Below, piece after piece: positions 34,626-44,023 of a stretch of 64,000 nucleotides of DNA. Source of the DNA: Pseudooceanicola algae (GTDB lineage: Bacteria; Pseudomonadota; Alphaproteobacteria; Rhodobacterales; Rhodobacteraceae); the NCBI RefSeq assembly GCF_003590145.2, contig NZ_CP060438.1:1-64000 (forward strand). The letters are read 5' to 3'. The notes below the pieces were generated by a model that searched no databases, was not told the origin of the DNA, and saw nothing but the letters and a program-made list of their open reading frames with translations. Position numbers and translations under genes: made by a program. How positions within the stretch are numbered: the first letter of the stretch is position 1; each line of letters starts with the position of its first letter.

Positions 34626-35636
34626 TCAGTTCAGTTCGGTGACGCAGTCGCTGACATAGCCCTGAACGGCGGCATAGGTCTCGGTGCCGGGCAGGCCCAT
34701 ATCGTCAAGCTCGGCGATATAGGAATCAGAGGCAGCCTGAGCCGCTTCTTCCCAGACAGCGCGTTCTTCGTCGGACAGTTCGATCACGGTCGAGGTCTCG
34801 CGCAACTCGGCCAGCACCTTGGCGCCGGCTTCGTCATAGCCACGGCCTGCGGTGACCGCCCAGTCCATGCCGGAGTTGGCATCGATGGCCGCCTTGGCTT
34901 CGGGGGAAAGGCCTTCGTACTTGGCCTTGTTCATCGTGGTCACGAAGGCCAGCGCGTAGAAGCCGAACTCGGTGTGGTAATCCGACAGTTCCGCCAGGCG
35001 GAAGCTTTCGACGCTTTCCCAGGGCAGCATGTAGCCGTCGATGGCGCCACGTTGCAGGGCTTCGTAGGTGTTGGGGGCGGGCAGGCCGACAGGCTCTGCG
35101 CCGAGGTTCTCAAGCAGGGTGCCGACGACCTGCGTCGGGCGGCGCAGCTTCAGGCCCTTCATGTCCTCGAGGGTCTCGACGGGCTTGTCGCCGGTGTGCA
35201 GGTGGCCCGGATCATGGGTGTGGACGAACAACACGTGGGTTTCGTCGTATTCCGCGTCCAGTGCGCCGCTGTCATACAGCTTCTGGAAGGCGCAGGAGCC
35301 AACGGCGCCGGTGTCGAACAGGCCCGGCAGTTCCATGATCTGGCTCAGCGGGAAACGTCCGGCGGTATAGCCCTGGACGGTCCAGGCGATGTCGGCGATG
35401 CCCATCATGGCATTGTCGTAACCCGCCGGCGCCTTGCCGAGGGTCTGGGCCGGGAAGATCTGCACATCAAGGTCTTCGCCAGCGGCTTCTTCGACGGCGG
35501 CAGCCCAGTCTTCGAAGATGACCTGGTTCTGCCAGCTGTTGGCGGACATGAAATGTGCGTAACGCAGGGTTTCGGCCTGTGCGCCGGCGGTCAGGGCCAG
35601 GGCAAGCGTGCCGGAAGCGGCGATAGTTCTCAGCAT
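34626..35636 (-). CDS. dctP: TRAP transporter substrate-binding protein (DctP)
   Basis: A 336-residue periplasmic binding protein with a signal peptide (cleaved near residue 22, after AQA). It contains 'KLRRPTQVVGTLLENLGAEPVGLPAPNTYEALQRG', of which GLPAPNTYEALQRG matches the DctP family's PAPEVYEALQRG-type motif and includes the carboxylate-binding region. ATG 35636 gives a proper signal peptide; the frame runs further upstream without one. It is the first gene of the TRAP-GS-tautomerase unit, divergent from an IclR regulator. Confidence 0.9.
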   Translation of the reverse strand: MLRTIAASGTLALALTAGAQAETLRYAHFMSANSWQNQVIFEDWAAAVEEAAGEDLDVQIFPAQTLGKAPAGYDNAMMGIADIAWTVQGYTAGRFPLSQIMELPGLFDTGAVGSCAFQKLYDSGALDAEYDETHVLFVHTHDPGHLHTGDKPVETLEDMKGLKLRRPTQVVGTLLENLGAEPVGLPAPNTYEALQRGAIDGYMLPWESVESFRLAELSDYHTEFGFYALAFVTTMNKAKYEGLSPEAKAAIDANSGMDWAVTAGRGYDEAGAKVLAELRETSTVIELSDEERAVWEEAAQAASDSYIAELDDMGLPGTETYAAVQGYVSDCVTELN

Positions 35637-35717
35637 AAGGTCGAGGTCTCCATGTTGGGATCGCAGCTGGCTTTGATTGTTCAGCGCTTGCTTTATGCTC
35701 CAGCCGTTCGATAATAC

Positions 35718-35727
35718 ACCATGTGGT
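35718..35727. promoter_or_regulatory. Weak candidate operator between dctP and the IclR gene
   Basis: ACCATGTGGT (arms ACCA/TGGT) in the AT-rich part of the 211-bp divergent gap. IclR proteins bind short inverted repeats of this sort, but the site is short and unproven. Confidence 0.25.
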
Positions 35728-35847
35728 TGATATTTCGACCTCCTGTCAAGTCCGACAAAGCTTGCGGGCGGTGGATTTCGTGGGCAATACGTTGGGACGG
35801 TTTTTTTATGCCTGATCCATGGGCGGCAAGGGACGAGGTCAGTTAAC

Positions 35848-36612
35848 GTGCAGTCGGATATTCCCACCAAGGACATTTCCCTGACCTTCATGAAGGGGAT
35901 GACGGTTCTGCGGGCGTTCGACGAGGAACACAGCCAGCTGACCCTTGCCGATATCGCCCGGCTGACCGGGATCGAACGCGCGGCGGTGCGGCGGCTTGTT
36001 CTGACGCTGGTTCATCTTGGCTATGTCAGGAAGGATGAAAACCGCTATTCGCTGACCCCGCGCGTATTGGTGCTGGGGTCGGGATTCCTGCGGGGAAACC
36101 ACTTTGGCCGTCAGGTTCAGCCGCTGATGGAACTATGTGCCCAGGAATTGGGCTACAGCGTCGGCCTGGCCATGCGCGATGGCAATTCTGCCGTCTACGT
36201 CGCGCAATCCGCACAGCGCAACACGCGCTACACTTTCGGCTTTACCGTGGGCAGCCGCCTACCCGTGCTCAGCACCGCCATCGGACGGATGTTGCTGGCC
36301 TGGGGAAACGAGGAGTGGGCCCGCGAGATGATCGAGACCGCCCCCTTGGAGCGGTTCACCTCGGAAACCCTCACGGATCGGACCCGGATCGCGGAGGCGG
36401 TGCAGGCCACCCGCAACAGCGGCGTTTCGGTCGTCGCCGGAGAATTCGAAACCGGGGCGGTCGGGATCTCTGTTCCCGTGGGGGCCATGGGGTCCGCCGA
36501 GGCGGCCCTGGGCTTTTCCGAACCGACAAGCGAGATCCCGACCGGGGAGTATGCCCGCCTGACCGAGATCCTGCTGCGCTACGCCGCCGAGATCGCCAAC
36601 GCCCTGCGCTGA
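35848..36612 (+). CDS. IclR-family transcriptional regulator
   Basis: A 254-residue IclR-type protein: winged helix (residues 8-68, 'LTLADIARLTGIERAAVRRLVLTL') and a C-terminal GAF-like effector domain. It starts at GTG 35848 behind GGGACGAGGT. It resembles the PcaR/PobR branch that responds to aromatic or organic acids. Its divergent position from dctP suggests it governs the TRAP-GS-tautomerase operon. Confidence 0.88.
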   Translation: MQSDIPTKDISLTFMKGMTVLRAFDEEHSQLTLADIARLTGIERAAVRRLVLTLVHLGYVRKDENRYSLTPRVLVLGSGFLRGNHFGRQVQPLMELCAQELGYSVGLAMRDGNSAVYVAQSAQRNTRYTFGFTVGSRLPVLSTAIGRMLLAWGNEEWAREMIETAPLERFTSETLTDRTRIAEAVQATRNSGVSVVAGEFETGAVGISVPVGAMGSAEAALGFSEPTSEIPTGEYARLTEILLRYAAEIANALR

Positions 36613-36660
36613 CGTTCAGGTGACGATCAGGCCCCTGACGATCGGGACCGCTGGCGCGCC

Positions 36661-37242
36661 TTAGCCGCCAAATCCCGACCTTGATCCACCCGCCGAACCG
36701 AAGCCCCCGCGCGACACGGCCGAGGCGGCTGTCATCGGGGCCTTGCCGATCGTCGAGGTGGGGCGCGTGAACTGCGAAGTGTTCAGCTTGGTCGAGCCCT
36801 GGTTGTTGGAAAACGTGCTGGACCGCGAGGCGTCCGTATAGCGCCCGTCCGGGGTCTTGTAGAGTGGCTGCGCGGCGGCCATGCCTGTCCGGCCGCCCAG
36901 CATGTTGCCCATCAGGTAGCCCGCCAGAAGCGGCATGAAGATGCTGCCGGACCCACCTTGTGTGGCGCTGGCTTCGGTGCCGCAGGCATCCACGCCATGC
37001 TGTTCCTGACAGACTTCCAGACTGTCGTAGCGGGGCGCGGATTCGACGTGCAGGGCCTCGGCCTCGGCAAAGGAGGTCTCGCATTCCTGGGGTGTGAACA
37101 TGCCGCCACGGGCGGATTCGTCCAGACAGCTTTGCAGATCCGGGAAGGCGGAGGCGTCGACCTGTTCTTCGCGGCACCCGGCAAGGGTGAAGGCCGCGGC
37201 GCCGACAATCGCGATGGAAACCCGGCTTGAGCGTTTGGTCAT
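36661..37242 (-). CDS. YgiB-like lipoprotein (DUF1190)
   Basis: A 193-residue predicted lipoprotein with lipobox LAGC (Cys23). The mature part contains conserved Cys pairs near residues 39-54 and 78-87, then a glycine/serine-rich C-terminus ending GGFGSAGGSRSGFGG (part shown), as in YgiB proteins. It lies directly downstream of a YgiC-like gene, the same pairing as ygiB-ygiC in enterobacteria. The function of the pair is not established. Confidence 0.75.
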   Translation of the reverse strand: MTKRSSRVSIAIVGAAAFTLAGCREEQVDASAFPDLQSCLDESARGGMFTPQECETSFAEAEALHVESAPRYDSLEVCQEQHGVDACGTEASATQGGSGSIFMPLLAGYLMGNMLGGRTGMAAAQPLYKTPDGRYTDASRSSTFSNNQGSTKLNTSQFTRPTSTIGKAPMTAASAVSRGGFGSAGGSRSGFGG

Positions 37243-37281
37243 GTCATTCGTCTTTCTGCCGAAGGGCGGTGCGCATGGGTG

Positions 37282-38508
37282 TCATGCCACGATATAGTGG
37301 GGTTTGAAGCGGGACAAATCCTGCGTGATGCGGGACCGGTCCTCGCGGATGCCGATGCCCGCACAGGCCTGGCCGACGACCCAGGCACCGACCACCGGGC
37401 GGAACCCGTCGTATTCGGGCAGCGGCGCATAGGCCTGGATGACGCGGGGGTGTTCGCTGTACTCGGTGTTCTTGGACTGCTCGATCACCTCGCCGGATTT
37501 CAGGATCGACACCGAAGCCCCTTCCCGCGACAGGATCGGCTTCAGCACATGCCCGGCAGTCAACCGTGACTCGGCGCGTCCGAAGGCCGCCGCGGTGTCG
37601 GCCGATGCCGCGCCGTTGCCCTGCAGGGCGTCTGCCACATCGGCCTCAAAGAAGGCAGGAAGCAGGTTGGGATGGCCTTCGAACATCTGCCAGAGCACCG
37701 GCAACAGGCCCTTGTTGGACAGCAGGGCCTTCCAGGCGGGTTCAAGGAACAGGCAGCCCGATCCGGTGATGTGGCCGGCATAATCGTCGCGCAACAGGTC
37801 TTCCCAGGGGTAGAGCTTGAACAGCACCGCGATCCGGCGGTCCTCGTCGTCCAGAAACTGGCCATCTGTGCTGAGCGCGATCTTGTCGATGTCGCAGTAA
37901 TGCGCGCCCAGCCCGGCCTCGCGCGCGGCCCAGCCCATGGCCTCGACCGTGCCGTAATCTTCGGGGTTTCCGGCCACAGCGGTAAAGTGCAGGTCGCTTC
38001 CGGTCTCAAAGACTTCGCCGAACCGGGCCACAAGGGCTTCGTGAATGCCGTTGAACTGATCGGAGCCTTCGGGCAGCACGCCGGCGGCAATCTGGTCTTC
38101 CAACCATTGCCATTGGAACGCCGCGCTTTCGTAAAGCGAAGTCGGCGTATCGGCGTTGTATTCCAGCAGCTTGGCCGGGCCTTTTCCGTCATAGGCGAAA
38201 TCGAAGCGGCCATAGATCTCGGGGTCGCCCTGTTTCCAGCTTTCGGCGACAAGATCCCGATGGGCTTCGGGGATCGCAAGGCGTTCCATCAGGCTTTCGC
38301 TGGCGATGATTTCGGCAACCGCCTCGCGGCACATGGCATGCAGTTCCGTTGCCGGGTCTTCCAGGTCGATCTCGATCTGGTCAAGCGTGAAGGCATAGGC
38401 CGAGGTTTCATCCCAATAGGGTTCGCCATGCATGTCGGCGAAGGAAAACCCGACGTCCCGGGCATGATCGCGCCACTGCGGCCGCTCGGGCAAGGTGATC
38501 TTTTGCAC
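37282..38508 (-). CDS. YgiC-like glutathionylspermidine synthase family protein
   Basis: A 408-residue ATP-grasp ligase of the glutathionylspermidine synthase-like family. Landmarks are 'SFADMHGEPYWDETSAY', 'RFDFAYDGKGPAKLLEYNADTPTSLYE' (only fragments of the conserved block) and 'FLEPAWKALLSNKGLLPVLW'. It lacks the amidase half of E. coli Gsp. It starts at GTG 38508 behind GGAGGAG. It presumably ligates a peptide and an amine, but the YgiC subgroup's reaction is unproven. Confidence 0.82.
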   Translation of the reverse strand: MQKITLPERPQWRDHARDVGFSFADMHGEPYWDETSAYAFTLDQIEIDLEDPATELHAMCREAVAEIIASESLMERLAIPEAHRDLVAESWKQGDPEIYGRFDFAYDGKGPAKLLEYNADTPTSLYESAAFQWQWLEDQIAAGVLPEGSDQFNGIHEALVARFGEVFETGSDLHFTAVAGNPEDYGTVEAMGWAAREAGLGAHYCDIDKIALSTDGQFLDDEDRRIAVLFKLYPWEDLLRDDYAGHITGSGCLFLEPAWKALLSNKGLLPVLWQMFEGHPNLLPAFFEADVADALQGNGAASADTAAAFGRAESRLTAGHVLKPILSREGASVSILKSGEVIEQSKNTEYSEHPRVIQAYAPLPEYDGFRPVVGAWVVGQACAGIGIREDRSRITQDLSRFKPHYIVA

Positions 38509-38696
38509 TTGGTTTCTCCTCCGTGTTGCACCTGCATGTAGAGGGATTTGAAATCGACGACCAGACAGGGTTTCGCATTGCTGCGTCTAAGGTGGGGATG
38601 CGACCCGGCTCTGGCTACCCCACAGAATCGTCATTGGACTTTCAGACTGGGCATTCCGAAAATGGCCGGGAATTAAGGGATGCGACAGCTTTGGGC

Positions 38697-39305
38697 ATGG
38701 ACGATGAACAGGCCCTGGTCGGGCGGCTTTCCACGGGCGATCCGGCTGCCTTCGAGACCCTGTACCGCCAGCATACCCCGTCGATGATCCGGGTCTGCAC
38801 CGGGCTGGTGCGCAACAAGGCCACCGCCGAAGAGGTTGTGCAGGACACCTGGGTCGCGGTCCTGAAGGGGATCGGCGGTTTTGAAGGGCGTTCGTCCCTG
38901 GCCGGCTGGATCTATGCGATCCTCATGAACAAGGCGCGGACGCGGGCCAAACGGGACGGGCGCTCGGTGTCCTTCGACGAAGGCGGCGAAGACAGCGACC
39001 TTGCCGCCGCCTTTGACGGCCGGGGCCGCTGGAAGGACATGCCGGAGCTTTGGGAGACGGTCACCCCCGACCGCATCGTCGAGGGCCGCAGCATGCTGGC
39101 CCATGTCCGCGCGGTGATCGACACCCTGGCCCCGGCCCAGAGGTCCGTCCTGATCCTGCGCGGGCAGAGGGAGCTCGACCCCGCCGAGGTCTGCGAGATC
39201 CTGCAGATCAGCGAAGGCAACATGCGTGTCCTGTTGCACCGCGCGCGCCTGTCGGTGCGAAAGGCGCTGGATGATCTTCTTGCCCAGAAGGGGTCCGGTG
39301 CATGA
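38697..39305 (+). CDS. ECF-type RNA polymerase sigma factor
   Basis: A 202-residue sigma-70 factor with region 2 at about residues 15-85 ('LYRQHTPSMIRVCTGLVRNK', 'EEVVQDTWVAVLKG') and region 4 at about 130-190 ('LAPAQRSVLILRGQRELDPAE'). The frame extends upstream, but the ECF start falls at ATG 38697. It is followed by a zinc-finger protein of the anti-sigma kind, so its activity is likely held by that partner until a signal arrives. Confidence 0.88.
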   Translation: MDDEQALVGRLSTGDPAAFETLYRQHTPSMIRVCTGLVRNKATAEEVVQDTWVAVLKGIGGFEGRSSLAGWIYAILMNKARTRAKRDGRSVSFDEGGEDSDLAAAFDGRGRWKDMPELWETVTPDRIVEGRSMLAHVRAVIDTLAPAQRSVLILRGQRELDPAEVCEILQISEGNMRVLLHRARLSVRKALDDLLAQKGSGA

Positions 39306-39390
39306 TGGGAAAGTTTATTTTCAAACCGCTGTAACATATGCCGAAGTCACGGGTCCTCCTTGGGTGAAGCTTGAAGAAGGAGCCACCCCG

Positions 39391-39645
39391 ATGCTGAGTT
39401 GCAAGGACGTTGCCGAGCGCGCGAGCACTCTGATCGACGGGGACCTCGGCCTGTTGGAGTGGCTGCAGATGCGTTTTCATCTGATGATGTGCAAAGGGTG
39501 CGGGGCCTTCATCCGCCAGATGCGGGTGACGCGGGATCTGACCGATGCAGCAACGGGTCCGGATCCAGCGACCGCCACAGGCGACGATCCGGCAGTCACC
39601 TCCATCCTGGCCCGGCTGCGGGACGCCAGGCAAGCGGGTGACTGA
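39391..39645 (+). CDS. Zinc-finger anti-sigma factor-like protein
   Basis: An 84-residue soluble protein with the zf-HC2/ZAS signature: Cys4 near the start and His-Leu-Met-Met-Cys-Lys-Gly-Cys (HxxxCxxC) near residues 30-37. Such small proteins bind the sigma factor encoded just upstream. It has no membrane span. ATG 39391 follows GAAGGAG. Confidence 0.8.
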   Translation: MLSCKDVAERASTLIDGDLGLLEWLQMRFHLMMCKGCGAFIRQMRVTRDLTDAATGPDPATATGDDPAVTSILARLRDARQAGD

Positions 39646-40597
39646 CACCGCTGTGCCGCGCCGTCGGTCCGTGCTGCGTCGTCTGATCCCCGGCGTCTTG
39701 GTGGGCCTTGCGCTGCTGGTGCTTGGAATACTGGCATGGAACGGGCGCGGGGGGCCGGTTCCGCCGCGGGTCGAGGGCGCCTTGCGGGTCGTCACGGCCA
39801 ATACCCATTACATCCTGCTTGATGCGCCCGACGAAGATCCCTGGTCCGTCGCGGGCTGGAACCGGCGCGCCGGGGCGATGGCAGAGGTGTTGAAAGGCCT
39901 CGATGCGGACCTGATTTCCTTTCAGGAAATGGAAAGCTTTCGCAGGGGCGACGATGGGTCGGTGAACCTTGCGCGGGACGATCTGCTGGCCGCCCTGCCG
40001 GACTTCGCAGCGGCGGCCAGTGGCGACTGGAAAAGCTTTCCTTCGACCCAGCCGATCTTCTACCGGCGGGATCGTCTGCGCCTGCTGGATCAGGGTTGGT
40101 TCTTCTTTTCCGAGACGCCCGACGTGATCTATTCGCGGACCTTCAACGGATCCTTTCCGGCTTTCGCCTCCTGGGCCCATTTTCTGGATTTGCAAACCGG
40201 TGAAAGGCTGCATGTCGTGAACCTGCACTTTGATTTCCGCAGTTCCGACAACCGTTTGCGGTCTGCCCGGCTGGTGGCGGAGCGCATTGCGCCCTGGATT
40301 GATGCGGGGGGACAGGTGCTGCTGACCGGCGATCTGAACGCGCGCGCCGGGAGTGCCACGGCGCGCATCCTGACCGACGCGGGACTGCGGCTGACGCCGG
40401 CGCGGGGCTCCACCTATCATCTCAACCGGGGTCTGAACCTGTTCGGGGCAATCGACCATGTGCTGATTGACTGCGCCAGCAGCCTTGCCGAACGGCCCGT
40501 GGCGGTGCGGGTCCAACCTGGGGGGCAATGGCCATCAGACCATTATCCCGTGCTGGCTCAGGTGTTCCCGGACGGGGGTGGCTGCGACCCCTCCTGA
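39638..40597 (+). CDS. Endonuclease/exonuclease/phosphatase family protein, membrane-anchored
   Basis: About 319 residues from GTG 39638, which overlaps the anti-sigma stop by eight bases; GTG 39653 is an alternative. A hydrophobic segment at about residues 16-36 ('PGVLVGLALLVLGILAW') suggests export or anchoring. The rest is an EEP fold with 'VTANTHY', 'DLISFQEME', 'LLTGDLNARAGS' and 'GAIDHVLID...SDHYPVLAQV', the metal and catalytic loops. Members cleave phosphodiesters in nucleic acids or lipids; which is unknown. Its end overlaps the convergent oxidoreductase gene by 40 bp. Confidence 0.8.
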   Translation: MTDTAVPRRRSVLRRLIPGVLVGLALLVLGILAWNGRGGPVPPRVEGALRVVTANTHYILLDAPDEDPWSVAGWNRRAGAMAEVLKGLDADLISFQEMESFRRGDDGSVNLARDDLLAALPDFAAAASGDWKSFPSTQPIFYRRDRLRLLDQGWFFFSETPDVIYSRTFNGSFPAFASWAHFLDLQTGERLHVVNLHFDFRSSDNRLRSARLVAERIAPWIDAGGQVLLTGDLNARAGSATARILTDAGLRLTPARGSTYHLNRGLNLFGAIDHVLIDCASSLAERPVAVRVQPGGQWPSDHYPVLAQVFPDGGGCDPS

Positions 40598-41670
40598 AGG
40601 CCGGACATGAAGCGGCGGTCGATGCGGTTCTTCCATCGCCACAGCCAGGCGCCGCGCAGGGTCAGCCCCTGCCATTCGGCCAGCGCGGTCTTGCCCCCGA
40701 GCGAGATGATCTTGAGGTAATCCCCCTGCGGATCATAGCGGCGCAGTTCCCCGCCGCGTGCGGCGGCAATCAGGTTGGCCGCCAGCACCGGGGCCTGGCG
40801 CACTGCAAAAACCCCGGCCTTGGGACGTGGCGCATGCAGCATGGCCGCGCAATCCCCCACTGCGAACAGCCCGGCCTGCCCGTCGACCTGAAGGGTCGGC
40901 TGGACCGTGACGAAGCCTGCGGCATCCACCGGAAGATCCCGCGCCAGCCAATCATGCGCCCGCGCCCCCGCGATACCGATGGTCAGTCTGCTTGTGATCT
41001 GTTTGCCCTCCTCCAGAAGGACGGAGGTGTCGCGGATCTTTGTGACCCGCGCCTTGGTGTGCCGCCGGATACCGGCCTGATCCAGCGCAGCGACAAGGTG
41101 GCGGCGGGCACGCGGGCCAAGGGCGGCGCCGACGGTCGGGCCGGCCTCGATCAGGGTGACAGGACCTGTCCCGCGATGGCGCAGGGCAAGGGCGATCTCG
41201 ACCCCCGCAACACCGCCGCCGATGATGGCAATGGGGGCTGCGGGATCGGTTCTGCCAAGCCGGGCGACGAAAGCGCCCAACGGCTTGATCGGCACGCCAT
41301 GGGCGGCAAAGCCGGGGATTTCGGGCATGTTGCTGTGGCTGCCCAGATCCAGCGCGGCCAGATCATAGGAAAGGTCCCCTCCGTCGTGAAAGACTACCCG
41401 ACGCGCCACGGGATCAAGGCCGGAGATGCGGCGCTGAAGAAAGTCGATGTCATGACGGGCCGCGAAATCTTTCAGTTCCACGCGCAGGTCATCCGGCCTG
41501 TAGTGACCCGCGATATATCCCGGAAACATGCCCGAATAGGTCGCCTGCGGGGCCGCGTCGATCAGCGTGATCCGGGCCCCGGGCATGGCTCCGCGCAGGG
41601 TGGGGACGGCCAGCACGTTCGCATGACCGGCCCCCAGAAGCTGGATGTGAGGGGTGTCATCGTCTGTCAT
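40558..41670 (-). CDS. FAD-dependent pyridine nucleotide-disulfide oxidoreductase (SelD N-terminal-like/NDH-2-like)
   Basis: A 370-residue flavoprotein with the FAD motif 'LLGAGHANVLAVPTL' at the N-terminus, 'AIIGGGVAGVEIALAL' for NAD(P)H and 'GLFAVGDCAAM' for FAD. It belongs to the family otherwise found fused to the N-terminus of selenophosphate synthetase in some bacteria, related to NDH-2 and sulfide:quinone reductases. Here it is separate and last in a six-gene coupled unit; its ATG 41670 overlaps the ATPase stop. Substrate unknown, probably quinone-linked. Confidence 0.78.
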   Translation of the reverse strand: MTDDDTPHIQLLGAGHANVLAVPTLRGAMPGARITLIDAAPQATYSGMFPGYIAGHYRPDDLRVELKDFAARHDIDFLQRRISGLDPVARRVVFHDGGDLSYDLAALDLGSHSNMPEIPGFAAHGVPIKPLGAFVARLGRTDPAAPIAIIGGGVAGVEIALALRHRGTGPVTLIEAGPTVGAALGPRARRHLVAALDQAGIRRHTKARVTKIRDTSVLLEEGKQITSRLTIGIAGARAHDWLARDLPVDAAGFVTVQPTLQVDGQAGLFAVGDCAAMLHAPRPKAGVFAVRQAPVLAANLIAAARGGELRRYDPQGDYLKIISLGGKTALAEWQGLTLRGAWLWRWKNRIDRRFMSGLQEGSQPPPSGNT

Positions 41671-42311
41671 GTCGCTGGTCCCATGTGGATGACCGGCCCG
41701 CCTGCCGCCTCTGCATCCTGCGGGTCGTGGGTGACCATCAGGGCAGGGATGGCCCGGTCCCGCAGGTGGTCGAAGGTGAAGGCGCGCATCTCGGCGCGCA
41801 AGGCCGCGTCAAGTTTCGAAAACGGCTCGTCCAGCAACAGGGCCAGAGGCTCGGCCAGCAGGGTCCGCATCAGGGCGACCCTTGCGCGTTGCCCCCCCGA
41901 CAAGGTCGCCGGGTCCCGCGCGGCCATGCCCGCCAAACCGGCGGCCTCAAGTGCCTGATCGACCGCCTCCCGGCGGGCGCGGCGCCCGCGAAGGCGCGGA
42001 TCAAGGCCGAAGGCCAGATTGTCCCCGACGCTGAGATGTGGAAACAGTACCGTGTCCTGAAACAGCAGGCCGATCCGGCGCTTTTCCGGGGCGATCCCGT
42101 CCAGCGGGCGGCCGTTCAGAACCACCGAGCCGCTGGCGGTAAACCCATGCGCCAGGTGCCCGCCTATAGCGTCGAGCAAGGTCGATTTCCCGACGCCAGA
42201 CGGCCCCATAACGGTGCAGATCTGCCCGGGTCCGATGGTCAGGGACAGCGTTGCGAACAGGGGCGGATTGCCCCGGAACCGGATGGAAAGCGCGTCGATT
42301 TCAAGGGTCAT
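41667..42311 (-). CDS. YnjD-like ABC transporter ATP-binding protein
   Basis: A 214-residue ABC ATPase: Walker A GPSGVGKST (about 35-43), signature 'LSGGQRARVAL', Walker B 'LALLLDEPFSKLD' and the switch His in 'MVTHDPQDAEA'. It resembles YnjD and ThiQ. ATG 42311 overlaps the permease stop (ATGA). It works with the fused permease and binding protein encoded upstream. Confidence 0.88.
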   Translation of the reverse strand: MTLEIDALSIRFRGNPPLFATLSLTIGPGQICTVMGPSGVGKSTLLDAIGGHLAHGFTASGSVVLNGRPLDGIAPEKRRIGLLFQDTVLFPHLSVGDNLAFGLDPRLRGRRARREAVDQALEAAGLAGMAARDPATLSGGQRARVALMRTLLAEPLALLLDEPFSKLDAALRAEMRAFTFDHLRDRAIPALMVTHDPQDAEAAGGPVIHMGPAT

Positions 42312-44023
42312 GTGCGGATCTCGCCCAGCAAGTCGCGGCGGTTGTGGTGCAGAAGGGCCGGCAGCAGGAAGGCCAGCACGTAGCCCAGGAACGGCAGTGC
42401 GGCCTGCAGGGTGGCGTAGACGCCGACCACCCGGCGGTCCGAGGAAGAGGACAGCGTGACCGCTTCGGTCGTCAGCGTGGCGATGCGTCCGGCCCCCATG
42501 AACAACGTCGGCAGATATTGCGCGACCGAGACGGCGATGCCGATGGCCGCAGCCGTCAGGATCGGCGCCAGCAGCACCGGCAGCTTGACCCGGAACAGCA
42601 GTCGCCATGGCCCCGCGCCAAGGGAGGCGGCGCTTCTGTCCAGCCGCTTGTCGCGCGCTCGCCACGGATCGCTCAGCGCGATCATGACATAGGGAAAGAC
42701 GAACAGGCTTTGCGCCCAGACCACCGCGGAAAACCGTCCCGACAGGCCGAGCCGGTAGAAAAGCACGTTCATCCCGAACAGGAAGGACACCTGCGGGATG
42801 AGCAGTGGCAGGTAGATGATGCCTTCTGCCCAACGGGCGCGTTCCATCCGGGCGCGGTCTTCGCTTTCCAGCCAGGCGATGGCGAGGGTCAGGCATAGCC
42901 CCGTGGCGCAGATCGCGATGGCCAGGGTGTTCCCCATGGCATCGGCCCAGCCCGTGCGGGGCGTCGCCCAGGCTTTGACCGACCAGCTTTCCGGCAGAAG
43001 CATCGGCCAGGTCCAGCGCCAGGCCAGCGACCAGACCGCGATGGACAGCATGGCCAGAACGCCCGTCACGGACAGGATCAGCGCCGCTATGCTGGCGACC
43101 CCCAGCAACGGATCAAGGGCAGTGCCGCGCCCGCCACGTCGGATCCATAGCTGCCCGCCCACCCGGATCAGGCGTTCGGCGGCGATCAACAGGCCCATGG
43201 CGACCCCCGCCAGCACAAGCTGGACCAGCCCGCCGGCCGAGCCGGGCAAGATGCGCGCCAGATCGGGATCGGAAAACAGCCGCGTCAGGACCACCGCCAG
43301 GGTCGGCGGGGTCGATGGCCCGAGGATCATCGCCATGTCCACGACCGAAACCGAATAGGCCAGGACGACCAGCACCGGCAGGCGGATCAGCGGCCAGACC
43401 TGCGGCAGGATGATTTTCAGCCAGGCCAGCCGGCGCCCATAGCCAAGTGACCGGGCCGCCGCCATGTGCAGCCGCGTCGGGATCTGAGACTGGGCCGAAA
43501 GGATCACGAGCAGAAGGAAGGGTACTTCCTTGACCATCAGCCCGACGATCAGCGCGATGCCCCACGGGTCATTGACGGTGGCCAGATCCGGCGGCCTGTC
43601 CCAGCCGAAGGGCAGGGCGAGCGCCCGGGCGATCCAGCCCGAGGGCGCGAGAACGAACGCCAGACCAATGGCCATGGCCGCATGGGGCACGGCCAGAAAC
43701 GGTGACAGAAGCCGCGCTGCCGCGCCGCGCGGCAGGCGTTGGTGCAGGGTGGCGCAGACAGCCACGGCGAGGGCAAGCGACAGCCCTGTTGCCGTCAAGC
43801 CGGTAAACAGGCTCAGCTGCAGGGCCGCGTCCAGCCCCGGCAGGTCAAGAAGCATGGCCCAGGGCTCAAGGGTGAATGCGGTGGCTCCGATGGCGGGAAA
43901 CACGCCGAAGGCCGCTCGGCCCGTTTGCCAGAGGCCGGCGCCTATGGGCAGGATAAGGCCCCCTGCAAGCGCGATCAGCACCGCCGCCCGCAGGCCCGCG
44001 CCGGATTGGAAGGTCTGTTTCAC
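42308..44023 (-). CDS. YnjC-like ABC transporter permease (two fused permease halves)
   Basis: A 571-residue membrane protein with about twelve spans and two permease repeats, like YnjC and ThiP. Each half has a cytoplasmic EAA-type loop ('AAARSLGYGRRLAWLKIILPQ' core in the first, 'SAASLGAGPWRLLFRVKLP' in the second). It forms the channel of the importer. It is coupled by ATGA overlaps on both sides. Confidence 0.88.
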   Translation of the reverse strand: MKQTFQSGAGLRAAVLIALAGGLILPIGAGLWQTGRAAFGVFPAIGATAFTLEPWAMLLDLPGLDAALQLSLFTGLTATGLSLALAVAVCATLHQRLPRGAAARLLSPFLAVPHAAMAIGLAFVLAPSGWIARALALPFGWDRPPDLATVNDPWGIALIVGLMVKEVPFLLLVILSAQSQIPTRLHMAAARSLGYGRRLAWLKIILPQVWPLIRLPVLVVLAYSVSVVDMAMILGPSTPPTLAVVLTRLFSDPDLARILPGSAGGLVQLVLAGVAMGLLIAAERLIRVGGQLWIRRGGRGTALDPLLGVASIAALILSVTGVLAMLSIAVWSLAWRWTWPMLLPESWSVKAWATPRTGWADAMGNTLAIAICATGLCLTLAIAWLESEDRARMERARWAEGIIYLPLLIPQVSFLFGMNVLFYRLGLSGRFSAVVWAQSLFVFPYVMIALSDPWRARDKRLDRSAASLGAGPWRLLFRVKLPVLLAPILTAAAIGIAVSVAQYLPTLFMGAGRIATLTTEAVTLSSSSDRRVVGVYATLQAALPFLGYVLAFLLPALLHHNRRDLLGEIRT

